DNA of 64,000 nucleotides from Amphibacillus cookii (GTDB lineage Bacteria > Bacillota > Bacilli > Bacillales > Amphibacillaceae). This document shows, piece after piece, positions 9,400 through 18,614 of the stretch. Every line of letters starts with the position of its first letter. The stretch's first letter is position 1. The translations under genes were made by a program, and so were the position numbers. Location of the stretch: positions 248,001 to 312,000 of the forward strand of contig NZ_JAFBDS010000003.1 of NCBI RefSeq assembly GCF_016908375.1, in the 5' to 3' direction. Below the pieces are notes generated by a model. It did no database searches. It was not told where the DNA came from and saw only the letters and a list, made by a program, of their open reading frames with translations.

Positions 9400-10191
9400 A
9401 TGAAACGTCAATTAATTTTTTTATTATTATTTGTTCTTTTTGTTATTACAACAGCTGAATGGATTGGCTTCCAAAATATTACGATCGGTGCCATCACCAT
9501 TACTTTGCTGCCACTTGTATTTGCCATTTTAATCACCATGGTATTGGGGATGAAATTTTTCAGGCAAGGGTTTATGAAACAAATTTATAGCAAAGCAAAC
9601 GTTAGCTTTGCCAGTAAGTATCTTATCTTTATTATGCTACCCTTAATGGCGAGATATGGAGCAGATGTGGCTCCACAAATTAATGATATCCTTCAAGTAG
9701 GCTGGGTTTTTATCATTCAAGATTTAGGTAATCTAGGAACAGTCCTGATTGGTTTACCTATCGCGGTTTTCATTGGACTTCGTCGCGAAGCTATTGGAGC
9801 TACCTTAGGGATTGGACGAGAGGGAGAGCTCGCTTATATATCAGAGAAGTATACATTAGAATCTAAAGAAGGGCGTGGCGTACTATCCATTTATATCATC
9901 GGTACACTTTTCGGCGCATTATTTTTTAGTATTTTCGCCCCTATTTTACTCGATCTTGGCTTACGACCAGAAGCTTTAGCGATGGCATCTGGCGTTGGAT
10001 CAAGCAGTATGATGACAGGTGCTTCATCAACATTAGTCGCACGATTACCTGAAATGGAAAGTACGATTCTCTCTTATGCTGCAGCGAGTCAATTGTTAAC
10101 AAGTTTCTTAGGCACTTTCACGATGATCTTTCTTGCTGTTCCGCTTCAACGATTTATGTATAAAACCTTAGTCAGAGGTGATCAATCATGA
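9400..10191 (+). CDS. DUF3100 family membrane protein
   Basis: The protein has 263 residues and about seven predicted membrane helices. The loop RREAIGATLGIGREGELAYI and the segment ASGVGSSSMMTGASSTLV look like the conserved parts of DUF3100 proteins as I remember them. It overlaps the next gene by 4 bp, so the two are probably translated together as a two-component membrane complex. Next to an amidohydrolase, the pair could import the enzyme's substrate or export its product. That role is inference. Confidence 0.75.
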   Translation: MKRQLIFLLLFVLFVITTAEWIGFQNITIGAITITLLPLVFAILITMVLGMKFFRQGFMKQIYSKANVSFASKYLIFIMLPLMARYGADVAPQINDILQVGWVFIIQDLGNLGTVLIGLPIAVFIGLRREAIGATLGIGREGELAYISEKYTLESKEGRGVLSIYIIGTLFGALFFSIFAPILLDLGLRPEALAMASGVGSSSMMTGASSTLVARLPEMESTILSYAAASQLLTSFLGTFTMIFLAVPLQRFMYKTLVRGDQS

Positions 10192-10679
10192 CCGAAAAAC
10201 AAGGGCTACCTTCATACGTGAAATACGCACTCATTCTATTATTAAGCATCACACTGATTCTCTTTACTCAAAGTATTAAACTCGTTTTCAATCCAGCGAG
10301 TACACCGGTTAATAGCATGACGATTGCAGGACTTGCAAGCTTGTGGCTCTTCTCTGTGATTGGGATTGGGATATCCCAACTTCTTAACAAAACCCATATT
10401 GCAGTGCTGAAGAATTTCCCTATACTCGGATGGGTTTCCATTACTTCGCTTGTCATGTGTCTTCTTTTCGACTTTTTCGTAACCGCTATTCAAGCCGTTG
10501 ACTTTCTATCGATAACCACACCGATTTTAACTTTTGCCGGCATTTCAGTAGCTGACCGCCTCGTTGATTTAAGAAGAACATCTTGGAAGGTTGCGATTGT
10601 AGCGGTCTTTGTATTTATTGGTACCTATTTAGGAAGTGCATTACTTGCCCAATTCGGATTAATGGTATCAGGAAATTGA
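10188..10679 (+). CDS. Small membrane protein partnered with DUF3100
   Basis: The protein has 163 residues and four to five hydrophobic helices. It contains a GISVADRLVDLRR loop near residue 120. The start overlaps the upstream stop by ATGA, which implies obligate coupling with the DUF3100 protein. I do not recognise a named family with certainty. The tight pairing and matching topology suggest two halves of one transporter, with the M20 enzyme as metabolic partner. Confidence 0.7.
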   Translation: MTEKQGLPSYVKYALILLLSITLILFTQSIKLVFNPASTPVNSMTIAGLASLWLFSVIGIGISQLLNKTHIAVLKNFPILGWVSITSLVMCLLFDFFVTAIQAVDFLSITTPILTFAGISVADRLVDLRRTSWKVAIVAVFVFIGTYLGSALLAQFGLMVSGN

Positions 10680-10698
10680 TTAAACAAACATGTGAAAT

Positions 10699-10730
10699 AA
10701 CAGTCAGGCATGATGATGTGCCTGACTGTT
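10699..10730. terminator. Bidirectional terminator hairpin
   Basis: A perfect 12-bp stem, AACAGTCAGGCA / TGCCTGACTGTT, with an 8-nt loop, between the convergent DUF3100 and PTS operons. Confidence 0.7.
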
Positions 10731-10833
10731 AATCTTTATTTCATGATGATGATAACCGCGCAAATATTGGGCTTGTTTGCTGTTAGCCAAATATCCCTTA
10801 ATTATCTATGGGTTGACAGATATGAAACCTTGA

Positions 10834-12186
10834 TCATGCAGCCATCCCCTGTTCTTCTTTCACTAATTTCTTATCGTATGCTTTGATAAATGGATAATAA
10901 ATAAGGAAAGCCGCCGCCACACATATAAATGCTACAATGGCTGCCCGCCAATCTCCACCTGTACCAATATATGCGCCAATACCTACTGGTGATGGCCAAG
11001 GTAACAACGCAATAATCGGGTTAATCCATTCAAGTGTAATTGCAAAATAGGCAATTGATGCACTGACCATTGGTGCTAAGAAGAATGGAATCGCTAAAAA
11101 CGGATTGTAAATTAACGGAAGACCAAAAATAATCGGTTCATTAATATTAAATAGGGCGGGAATCATTGCAGCTTTTCCAATTGCTTTTAATTGTTCTGAT
11201 CGTGCTAAAAAAGCAATAAAGAATGTAAGGACTAATGTTGCACCTGAACCACCTACGGTAACATAAGCATTGTTAAACTCACCAGCTAGCGGAATGTTTG
11301 CACCGGCAGCATTTGCTGCTAAATTCGAAAGTGTAATCGGAGTAATTAAAGCAAAAATAATATTGGCCCCATGAATCCCAACTAACCATAGTGCATGTAC
11401 TAAAAAATAGATAACCATAATACCCAACCACGTATTAGTTAGATTGGTTACAAAACCAAACGGCACTTGAATGATCTGGAATACGTCTGTGTTAAAGATA
11501 ACGAGAACACCATTAATAATGAGCACAACAAATGCTACAATAAATGCAGGAATTAATGCTGTAAAGGCACGCGAGACACCTGAAGGGACTTCTTCTGGCA
11601 ACTTAATTACCCAATTCCTACTTACACATAGCTTATATAAATTGACTGCAATGATCGCCATTATAATTCCGGTAAAGATACCCACTGTACCTAGACGCTC
11701 AACACCATCAGCGCCAATTCGCCAACCATTAATAATATTTGTATCGTCTGTTATTTCACTGACACGCGTCACCACGCCATTTTCAAATATCAGTTCAGGA
11801 ATGGTCATAAAGAAAGCAAACATGGATAGAAGCGCACCATTTAATCCACTCATATTTAAATCTTCTTCTTCAGCAATGATTTTGGCATACTCATAACCTA
11901 AACTAATATTAAAGTATAAAGCCAATAAACCCATGGTTGTCGCATTAGCTAGCATGTATAAATCACTGAATCTAAAAAACGATGCATCGAAAAAATTCTC
12001 CAAGAATGGAAAGGTTAAAGGTAAGACATTAAAGACTAAAAACATAGAACCTACGATAGTAAAGGGGATCGAGGCCATCCCAGCGCCCATAATACCACGA
12101 ACGACTTTATATTGTGCCACCTTACCTAATGGTCCCATCAGATATTTTTCTAGCATGCCGAACAGTTTATTATTTTCACTTCCCAT
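10834..12186 (-). CDS. PTS EIIC component, Lac/cellobiose family
   Basis: The start chosen is the ATG at 12186; an alternative GTG lies 9 nt upstream. The protein has about 450 residues and roughly ten membrane helices. The family pattern includes HALWLVGIHGANIIFALITP, the conserved NINEPIIFGLPLIYNPFLAIPF segment (written here in part) and the C-terminal INPIIALLPWPSPVGIGAYI. The protein forms the sugar channel of a cellobiose/chitobiose-type PTS. It is the last gene of the operon that also holds IIB, IIA and a LicR-like activator, and it overlaps the upstream gene by about 11 bp. The substrate cannot be read off, and no phospho-glycosidase is present in this operon. Confidence 0.9.
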   Translation of the reverse strand: MGSENNKLFGMLEKYLMGPLGKVAQYKVVRGIMGAGMASIPFTIVGSMFLVFNVLPLTFPFLENFFDASFFRFSDLYMLANATTMGLLALYFNISLGYEYAKIIAEEEDLNMSGLNGALLSMFAFFMTIPELIFENGVVTRVSEITDDTNIINGWRIGADGVERLGTVGIFTGIIMAIIAVNLYKLCVSRNWVIKLPEEVPSGVSRAFTALIPAFIVAFVVLIINGVLVIFNTDVFQIIQVPFGFVTNLTNTWLGIMVIYFLVHALWLVGIHGANIIFALITPITLSNLAANAAGANIPLAGEFNNAYVTVGGSGATLVLTFFIAFLARSEQLKAIGKAAMIPALFNINEPIIFGLPLIYNPFLAIPFFLAPMVSASIAYFAITLEWINPIIALLPWPSPVGIGAYIGTGGDWRAAIVAFICVAAAFLIYYPFIKAYDKKLVKEEQGMAA

Positions 12187-12676
12187 ATGACCCACTCGCT
12201 TTCATTGATTTTTTAAAGTTAAGAAACAGCTTATATCCCCGGTCATGATTTAGATGAATAGCTTTTATCTTTTTCAAACACAGTAAACTTAGCGTCATTC
12301 CTACGATTAAAACCGTTATTGTTCCTAATACACCATACAGATTGACATTCATAAACGGAAAGGTGATTGAAAACGTAAGTGAATGAATAGCTAGACTGAT
12401 TAAAAATCCATTAACCACTAACTGTGCAACAAAGTAAATCGACGTCTTTTTAAGCGTGCCCCCCTCTGGTTGACTATATAATTTTAATAACTCTTGTATA
12501 GGCAATAAAGCTAAGAAAAGCATAATTAACGGGATCACCATCACAATTGATCGACTGGGTAACATAAATATAAACCAGTTTAAATTAGCGAAGAAAAAAC
12601 CAGCTATCGTATAGCGTAATAAAATATAGCGATTATACTTCATATGTTTAAGAGCCATCTTTTCTCTAGCTACCAC
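12176..12676 (-). CDS. PTS-operon membrane protein of unknown function
   Basis: The protein has 166 residues from a GTG start, with a GGGGGAGAG site inside the end of the IIA gene. There are four predicted helices (about 20-38, 45-62, 82-100, 110-133) and a basic C-terminal tail. It is wedged between IIA and IIC with overlaps on the IIC side, so it is probably co-translated with them. I do not recognise a family. An accessory subunit or modulator of the EIIC is the contextual guess. Confidence 0.7.
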   Translation of the reverse strand: MVAREKMALKHMKYNRYILLRYTIAGFFFANLNWFIFMLPSRSIVMVIPLIMLFLALLPIQELLKLYSQPEGGTLKKTSIYFVAQLVVNGFLISLAIHSLTFSITFPFMNVNLYGVLGTITVLIVGMTLSLLCLKKIKAIHLNHDRGYKLFLNFKKSMKASGSYGK

Positions 12677-12677
12677 G

Positions 12678-13001
12678 TTATCTCTCCCCCTCTAATTTTT
12701 GGTACAAGATCATCATTTCTAATGCGACTTCCCTTAATGTCATTGTTGTCATTAGATGATCTTGAGCATGAACCATAATCACCTCTATATTAATTTCTAC
12801 ACCATTCGCGTACTCATGTAATAAATGGGTTTGAATGCTATGCGCTTTAACTAAACTGTCATTTGCTTGCTCTAGTTTCGTTCGTGCCTCGATAAAATCC
12901 GCCTCTCTCATCGCCTTAAATCCTTCATGGACTAAGGTGCGTGCTTCACCACTATTTAAAATGATTTGAAATGCAATTTCTTGAATTTTTGTTGAATCCA
13001 T
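12678..13001 (-). CDS. PTS EIIA component, Lac/cellobiose family
   Basis: The protein has 107 residues and is all-helical. The phosphoacceptor histidine lies in the family motif VHAQDHLMT. The helical hairpin FEAMREADFIEARTKLEQA-like segment near the N-terminus is typical of LicA/ChbA. It accepts phosphate from HPr and passes it to the IIB encoded in the same operon. The ATG is preceded by AAGGGGA. Confidence 0.92.
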   Translation of the reverse strand: MDSTKIQEIAFQIILNSGEARTLVHEGFKAMREADFIEARTKLEQANDSLVKAHSIQTHLLHEYANGVEINIEVIMVHAQDHLMTTMTLREVALEMMILYQKLEGER

Positions 13002-13013
13002 TTTAAGTCCCCT

Positions 13014-15020
13014 TCACTCTGTTAATTGTAAAATGAGTTTCTGTCTAAAACCGGCAAAATCTTTAGCTTTAATAAGCTCATGTAGTCTATCATCATCTTC
13101 AATGAGGGGTAAAAGCATTTTACTCACCTCATCCAATTGATGCTTCCCTAAGCGGTCAGGGAGCATGAGCATGGTTAATTTTATATCTTCATGTGTTTCA
13201 TCCCAACTCATCCCGTTTGGAGTGATTAAGATCGCAACATACGGGTGATTGCATATACCCTCTAATGGATGGGGAATAGCTACGTAGTCTGAGAATACAA
13301 CAGTACTAAAACGTTCTCTAAGTTTAAGCTGTCTTTTCAAAAAGGCCTTATTAATACTCTGGTCAAGTTTGATGCTCTGATTAATTAAAAACTCAATCGC
13401 TTCTTCTCGATCCGTCACTTGTTCCGATATCATAAATAATTCTGAATGAAAGTACCTATCGACCAATGGAGTGACACACTTCGAATCAACCCCTAATGAT
13501 GGATTGGTTTTCTTCATCATCTTTGTATGTGTGCCTATCACTTGATTAATGGCTTTAATATCTTTATCATTTAAAAGCACACTCACGTTGACAACAGGGA
13601 TCTTAAAAACAACATTGGATAAATCAATAGATGATACAATCAAATCGATGTTTTTCAAAGATAAATCATTGATTTGATAATAACTAATTACATCAACAAT
13701 ATTTAACTTTGATCTAAATTCATTTTCCAATCGCACTTTTAACATTTGTGAACTACCTAAGCCCGTCGCACAAATGACGAGTGTCTCCATTTTTTTCTCA
13801 GCCACATTTCTTTCCATTGCTGCAATAACATGTAAAGAAATATATGCCCACTCATCATCTGAGATCATAAATTGATTTAAGCCTGTCATTTCAGAAAAGT
13901 GTTTCTTTGTCAATTCAAACACAGCTGAATACTTTGCTTTAATCTCATCCAATAATGGATTAGCTAAGGCATTATTGTTTTTCAGGCGTGTTAAAAAGGG
14001 TGAAAAATGATCAATTAGCCCATTTAGCAAAATCTGGTCTTCAGCAAGGGGCACCTCAGATTCTATTTCCATTCGTCTTATTACATCGATGATTTTGTCT
14101 TTTATTGTTTGTATTTCTGCATCAATTGCACTAAAATCACTCTTCGCACGTTTATTTTTTAAATGAAGAGCGATATTATAAATCTCTTCATCAGGTAATT
14201 CCAGAGATGACCGCTTCCGTAAGCGATTGACTATTTTGATAGCGGCTTGATATTCATTCACGTTACTTTCCGGATTAAAAGAGGGATCAAAATTAATTTG
14301 ATACCCTTCTTCCACCCTTTTTAAAGCTAGAGCAATGTGTGTAACGATATTTAAAATGACCGTATCACTTAATGTCAAATTCGCACTTCGACACTCATCT
14401 ATCACAATCAATAAGATTTCTTCTGAACTAATCGTAGTTAATAACTTAGATATTTCACCAAGAGATCTCAAATTATTTTGCAAACGTTCAACAAAGAAGT
14501 AATTCATAATAAAATGACGTTTTTTCTGTTCCTCTCCAGTAATATAGATCCCTATTTTTTTACTCGTTTTTAAGGATAAATCATAGGGAGTTAATTGCCT
14601 GTTTATATCTTTTAAATCATTGAGTAACGTAGAGTGGGCAATCGCCAATTCAATGAGAATTTCATCTATAAAAAGAGCTTCATCTTCAAAGAATATCTTT
14701 TTTAAAATCACATACTGACGGTCTTTAGATTGTTCTATTGACGTAATATCTAGTTTTTCCTCTAATGCTTGCTTATTTCGTTGATAAAAATCGATGAATG
14801 CTTTTTGATCATAGACTTTAAGAATAAAGCCATGTCCTGGTACAGATATAACCTCAGCAACTTCATCATCAAGCCAGCTATTGAGTTGCCTAATATACTT
14901 ACGGGCGGTTTTTTCTGTTACACCTAAATAATGAGCAATCGTTTTACTTTTTAAATAATAAGCACCGTGTTGATAGAAAAAATCTAAAATTGATAATTCT
15001 TTTTGATTGAGCACATTCAT
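13014..15020 (-). CDS. LicR/MtlR-type PRD-containing transcriptional activator
   Basis: The start taken is the ATG at 15020, after AAAAAGG. A TTG at 15047 would overlap the IIB gene. The protein has about 668 residues in the LicR order: N-terminal HTH (KTIAHYLGVTEKTARKYI), two PRDs (about 170-390), an EIIB-like domain with phospho-Cys (VICATGLGSSQML) and a C-terminal EIIA-like domain with a histidine in YVAIPHPLEGI. Such activators are switched by PTS phosphorylation of PRD histidines and by the EII-like domains. It sits between IIB and IIA of the operon it presumably controls. Confidence 0.9.
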   Translation of the reverse strand: MNVLNQKELSILDFFYQHGAYYLKSKTIAHYLGVTEKTARKYIRQLNSWLDDEVAEVISVPGHGFILKVYDQKAFIDFYQRNKQALEEKLDITSIEQSKDRQYVILKKIFFEDEALFIDEILIELAIAHSTLLNDLKDINRQLTPYDLSLKTSKKIGIYITGEEQKKRHFIMNYFFVERLQNNLRSLGEISKLLTTISSEEILLIVIDECRSANLTLSDTVILNIVTHIALALKRVEEGYQINFDPSFNPESNVNEYQAAIKIVNRLRKRSSLELPDEEIYNIALHLKNKRAKSDFSAIDAEIQTIKDKIIDVIRRMEIESEVPLAEDQILLNGLIDHFSPFLTRLKNNNALANPLLDEIKAKYSAVFELTKKHFSEMTGLNQFMISDDEWAYISLHVIAAMERNVAEKKMETLVICATGLGSSQMLKVRLENEFRSKLNIVDVISYYQINDLSLKNIDLIVSSIDLSNVVFKIPVVNVSVLLNDKDIKAINQVIGTHTKMMKKTNPSLGVDSKCVTPLVDRYFHSELFMISEQVTDREEAIEFLINQSIKLDQSINKAFLKRQLKLRERFSTVVFSDYVAIPHPLEGICNHPYVAILITPNGMSWDETHEDIKLTMLMLPDRLGKHQLDEVSKMLLPLIEDDDRLHELIKAKDFAGFRQKLILQLTE

Positions 15021-15030
15021 CCAACCTTTT

Positions 15031-15345
15031 TTAGATATTATCTTCAACTAATTTTGCCATTTTTTCAATGCCCATTAGAATTGGAACATATGCCTGAGGT
15101 GGAATATTAACAATTGGCTTTCCTGTTTTATTGGCTGCTTTTTCTAGACTATTAAAATACATTTTTGTTTGTGGGCTGACCAAATATAGATCAAACTCAT
15201 CTTTTTCTATCATCTTAGCTCCTTGTGCTTGGCTAGTTGCATCCAATTCAATTTTCTGACCATGACTTTGCAGATAATCTGTGGTTTTTTTGGCGATTAA
15301 AGATGAAGACATACCTCCTGCACAAATGATTAAAGCTTTCTTCAT
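15031..15345 (-). CDS. PTS EIIB component, Lac/cellobiose family
   Basis: The protein has 104 residues. The phospho-cysteine P-loop is at the N-terminus (ALIICAGGMSSSLI, Cys8), followed by a four-stranded alpha/beta fold with the segment DLYLVSPQTKMY. It transfers phosphate to the incoming sugar with the IIC. It is the first gene of the operon, with an AGGAGG site, and a cre-containing promoter lies upstream. Confidence 0.93.
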   Translation of the reverse strand: MKKALIICAGGMSSSLIAKKTTDYLQSHGQKIELDATSQAQGAKMIEKDEFDLYLVSPQTKMYFNSLEKAANKTGKPIVNIPPQAYVPILMGIEKMAKLVEDNI

Positions 15346-15386
15346 TATCTTTCCCCCTCCTTTCTTGTAGTTAATTCCACTATAAA

Positions 15387-15400
15387 ATAAAGCGCTTACA
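15387..15400 (-). promoter_or_regulatory. cre (CcpA) site in the PTS promoter
   Basis: On the minus strand TGTAAGCGCTTTAT matches the cre consensus TGWAANCGNTNWCA at 12 of 14 positions by my count. A candidate -10 TATAGT follows directly (15377-15382 region), so CcpA binding would block the promoter. This implies repression of the operon when preferred sugars are present. Confidence 0.6.
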
Positions 15401-15589
15401 ATTAATAGATAACGAATTACCGTTGCGTAACGGTCTTCTCATAGAATATGTTCAGTCTATATTTCCTTGTCTTTCCAAGAAAAAATAATCGGCCCGTATA
15501 TCTTTTAAACAATGACACAAACTAAAACTGCTCCCATACATATGCAACAACTCGTATTGAACCAATTAATAATAAATGAGGTGTAGTGA

Positions 15590-16495
15590 ATGATTTTCGA
15601 CTGTATTATTGTAGGTGGTGGACCAGCCGGATTAAATGCGGCGCTCGTGTTAGGGCGTGCAAGACGAAAGGCAATAATGTTTGATGATAAACAACCAAGG
15701 AATTTCGTAGCCCATGCTTCTCACGGTTTTATTACTAGGGATGGTGTTTCACCTAAAGGCTTCAGAAATTTGGCACAGCTCGATATTGATAATTATCCAT
15801 CAATTGAACGAAAAGACGAAACGATCGTTAGTATCACGCCAACCGATTCAACCTGTTTTACTTTAGAAACAACGCATGGACAAACCTATACGAGTAAAAA
15901 GGTTATTTTAGCTACCGGTCTAAAAGAAACTTTACCTAACATAAATGGGATTAAGGATTACTATGGGGAAAGTATATTTAGCTGTCCTTATTGCAATGGG
16001 TGGGAACTAAGAGACCAACCCCTCGTATTCATTTCTGAAAAGCAAGATGCAGGACATATGGCAAAGCTTATTTACCATTGGAGTAAAGACTTAATCGTCT
16101 GTACCAATGGAACCAATAACTTACCAAAGGCAGATGAACAAAGCTTGCAAAAAAAAGGCATCAAAATCCAAAAAGATCAGATTATTAATTTAGTTGGTGC
16201 AAAAGGACAATTAGAGAAGATTATTTTTAAAAGTGGGATAGAACTGAATAGAAATGGTGGCTTCGTATCAACAGACCCAAAACAGCCAAATGGATTAGCT
16301 GTTGAGTTGGGTTGTCAATTGAATCAAGATGGTGGCATAGTTGTTGATCAATTAGGGCGAACAAACGTTGATGGTATTTATGCTGCAGGTGACAGCGCGA
16401 TTGTCAATCCGGCAAAATTAATTGTTGCAGCCGCTCACGGTGTTCGCGCAGCAATGGGCGTCAACAGTGATTTAACGACAGCATGCTTCCAATAA
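15590..16495 (+). CDS. Thioredoxin reductase-like FAD/NAD(P) oxidoreductase
   Basis: The protein has 301 residues. The FAD-binding motif is IVGGGPAGLNAALVLGRARR, the redox-active pair is in CPYCNGWE (about 130), and the C-terminal FAD motif is GIYAAGDSAI. The CPYCxGWE signature belongs to thioredoxin-reductase-like class II flavoenzymes whose partners are often not thioredoxin. The NADPH-binding motif region (about 145-165) is poor in glycines (FISEKQDAG), which is unusual, so an alternative electron donor is possible. It is a single gene with its own terminator. Confidence 0.88.
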   Translation: MIFDCIIVGGGPAGLNAALVLGRARRKAIMFDDKQPRNFVAHASHGFITRDGVSPKGFRNLAQLDIDNYPSIERKDETIVSITPTDSTCFTLETTHGQTYTSKKVILATGLKETLPNINGIKDYYGESIFSCPYCNGWELRDQPLVFISEKQDAGHMAKLIYHWSKDLIVCTNGTNNLPKADEQSLQKKGIKIQKDQIINLVGAKGQLEKIIFKSGIELNRNGGFVSTDPKQPNGLAVELGCQLNQDGGIVVDQLGRTNVDGIYAAGDSAIVNPAKLIVAAAHGVRAAMGVNSDLTTACFQ

Positions 16496-16503
16496 CTTAA
16501 CTG

Positions 16504-16537
16504 GAGTGATTGAACATTGATTTCAATCACTCTTTTT
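16504..16537 (+). terminator. Rho-independent terminator
   Basis: Stem GAGTGATTGAA / TTCAATCACTC with a 7-nt loop and a T-tract, 9 bp after the flavoenzyme stop. Confidence 0.8.
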
Positions 16538-16618
16538 AAAATGTTGATAAAGTCAGCTGATTGATAACTTCACTTTATATTCATACGTAGAGACCATTTA
16601 ACGATGGTTATTAGCTGA

Positions 16619-17092
16619 TCAACTTGCTTCTTGCTTTACAAAGTCAATGGCTACGACTAAGGCAATCATGATTTGTTCAAAGCTTTCATCTTCTACATCA
16701 ATTTCATAAGTATCGCCCCATGTAAACCATTTTTCGTTAACATGTCCGATAACTTGGTCTCTGCTGAGCACATCAAAATGTTTATCCCACCAGTCACCTC
16801 GTACACTAATGTTTTTCCCTTCAATACGGTATCGCGCTTTAAAGAATGCGAATTGCTTTTGAATCATTAGCTCCTCCTTCCCATCAACTTCAACAAAGAA
16901 CTTGGGTAAAAAGCTAAATATTTTTTTAGTTACTCGTGCGACTTTGTTTTCATTAACATCTTTAATCGTAAACGTCTTTGGGATTTTAAAGAAACTTCCC
17001 TCAACAAAGTATTTATCGGTTTCATTCTGATCTTTAATGGTAAATCGTTCACTTAAACTAAATACTTTCTGTTTCATGTATAATCGATTCAT
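16619..17092 (-). CDS. LURP-one-related (Tubby-like) protein
   Basis: The protein has 157 residues and is beta-rich. The opening MNRLYMKQKVFSLSERFTIK, the alternating short strands and the segment RYRIEGKNISVRGDWW are typical of bacterial LURP-one-related proteins, whose fold resembles Tubby C-terminal and scramblase proteins. Members are thought to act at membranes, but their role is not established. AAGGAGG precedes the ATG. The gene is monocistronic. Confidence 0.8.
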   Translation of the reverse strand: MNRLYMKQKVFSLSERFTIKDQNETDKYFVEGSFFKIPKTFTIKDVNENKVARVTKKIFSFLPKFFVEVDGKEELMIQKQFAFFKARYRIEGKNISVRGDWWDKHFDVLSRDQVIGHVNEKWFTWGDTYEIDVEDESFEQIMIALVVAIDFVKQEAS

Positions 17093-17284
17093 TTTTATCC
17101 TCCTTCTTATTTACTCTATCCATTGAATACGCGAGCCTGCCTTTTCCATTATAAAATACGAACAAGGGATTTAGATAGAGCTATTTTTACGGGTATTAAA
17201 GCACACTAAAAACGCACAACAATTATGGATGTCAATTCTCAAATATGTTAAAATATGTACAGGTGCACTTTTAAATTATCATAA

Positions 17285-17508
17285 ACGAAGCTTCAAGCGG
17301 AGGGCTACAGAACGTAGGTCATGCAGACGTTGCCACAGGACGTGGCGGGCTTAGTCTGTAATCCTTCTTAAAGATGTGGCGGTTTTAGTCTACGATCTTA
17401 TCCACCCACTGATTGCAGGTGTGTTGAGGGAACAGGACATTAGCGGCCGGTAATCAATTGACCTCTATTTTTATTTTGAGGTGGGGTTTTAAGGACGGTT
17501 ATATGTAT
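17285..17508 (+). repeat. Intergenic repeat family 1, copy B (long form)
   Basis: This copy carries the insert of about 100 bp in the first hairpin. Inside it GACGTGGCGGGCTTAGTCTG and GATGTGGCGGTTTTAGTCTA form a partial tandem duplication. The second hairpin (TTTTGAGGTGGGG arm) and the end signature GGACGGTTATATGT follow. It occupies most of the gap 17093-17588. Confidence 0.75.
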
Positions 17509-17588
17509 TAAATTAGAAGAACAAGTTCGATCTAAACAACTTTTTCACAGCTTTATTATCTACAAAATATAAAAGGGGGTATTTTTAT

Positions 17589-18614
17589 ATGAATATAAGA
17601 GGCGTTCGTTTAAGCTACGTAGGAATAACCCTTGTCACTACCTTATTACTTATTGCTAGTCTAAAGGAAATGTATTTATACGGAAGTCGATTCATCTTAT
17701 TATTGCCTATGACTTTATTAATTTTTCCCTTACTGTTTGTAAAACGAAGGGAATGGTTAACGTACAATCCTCACGTATTTAAAACGAGGCAGAAGTGGAC
17801 AAAAGATGATTGCTTACATGTCTGCTTAGTAATCATCGGTTCAATTATTACCTATACCCTGAGTATTGACTTTGACCTTGGTCCGATTTTAGCTGCCGCT
17901 TTAGTCGGCATGTTCTCAGCACTATTTTTACCTAATTACCAAAACGCCCTGTACTGTGGTGCGTTTGTAGGCATGAGTTGTTCAACCTTCTTGCCAAACC
18001 TCTTCTGCATTCTACTTGCCGGTCTATTAACCGGCATCACTTATATACTTTCCAAAGCGCTATTTAATGGATTCGGAGGTAAACTTGGAGCAATCGCATT
18101 GATTGGCACCTTAATGACCAGTTTTATAACAGGTTATTACCCTTTAAATGCGCGTATGCCTTCTAAAGAGATTCTTCATCTACTTATCTTTTATGCTATT
18201 CTAGCCGCTGTCTTAACGACATTTTTCATTCATCGTGTTAAACTAAGCCCTGTACTTAGCTCGGCTATCGTTTCACTTTCGGGCACCTTATTATTAACCT
18301 CGATTCACGCTCATTCAGAAGATGTTTTATCCTTAATGGTTATGTGTGCTAGCTTTGCTGGTATGTCAAGTCATGAACGTATTCCTAATGAAGGATACAT
18401 GATTGTTGTGGCGCTTATTGCTGCCGTACTCTTCAAATATAGCCAACCTTTTATCGATAATGCCGGTGGTAAACTTGGTACGATCGCCTTTGCTTCAGCA
18501 ATTACTACACACGGACTGATTCAATCCACTTATTATTTGCAACAACAAATATCCGCAAAGAAAAAACACCATCGCTTTAAAGCTAAATTATTATCTTCTT
18601 TTCAAATAAAATAA
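17589..18614 (+). CDS. Polytopic membrane protein with internal duplication (function unknown)
   Basis: The protein has 341 residues and about ten predicted helices. Two halves share motifs at a constant offset of 130 residues: GAFVGMSC (124-131) with ASFAGMSS (254-261), and GFGGKLGAIAL (161-171) with NAGGKLGTIAF (291-301). This inverted- or tandem-repeat architecture is typical of channels and secondary transporters. A GGGGG site precedes the ATG. I do not recognise a named family. It is not in an evident operon. Confidence 0.75.
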   Translation: MNIRGVRLSYVGITLVTTLLLIASLKEMYLYGSRFILLLPMTLLIFPLLFVKRREWLTYNPHVFKTRQKWTKDDCLHVCLVIIGSIITYTLSIDFDLGPILAAALVGMFSALFLPNYQNALYCGAFVGMSCSTFLPNLFCILLAGLLTGITYILSKALFNGFGGKLGAIALIGTLMTSFITGYYPLNARMPSKEILHLLIFYAILAAVLTTFFIHRVKLSPVLSSAIVSLSGTLLLTSIHAHSEDVLSLMVMCASFAGMSSHERIPNEGYMIVVALIAAVLFKYSQPFIDNAGGKLGTIAFASAITTHGLIQSTYYLQQQISAKKKHHRFKAKLLSSFQIK

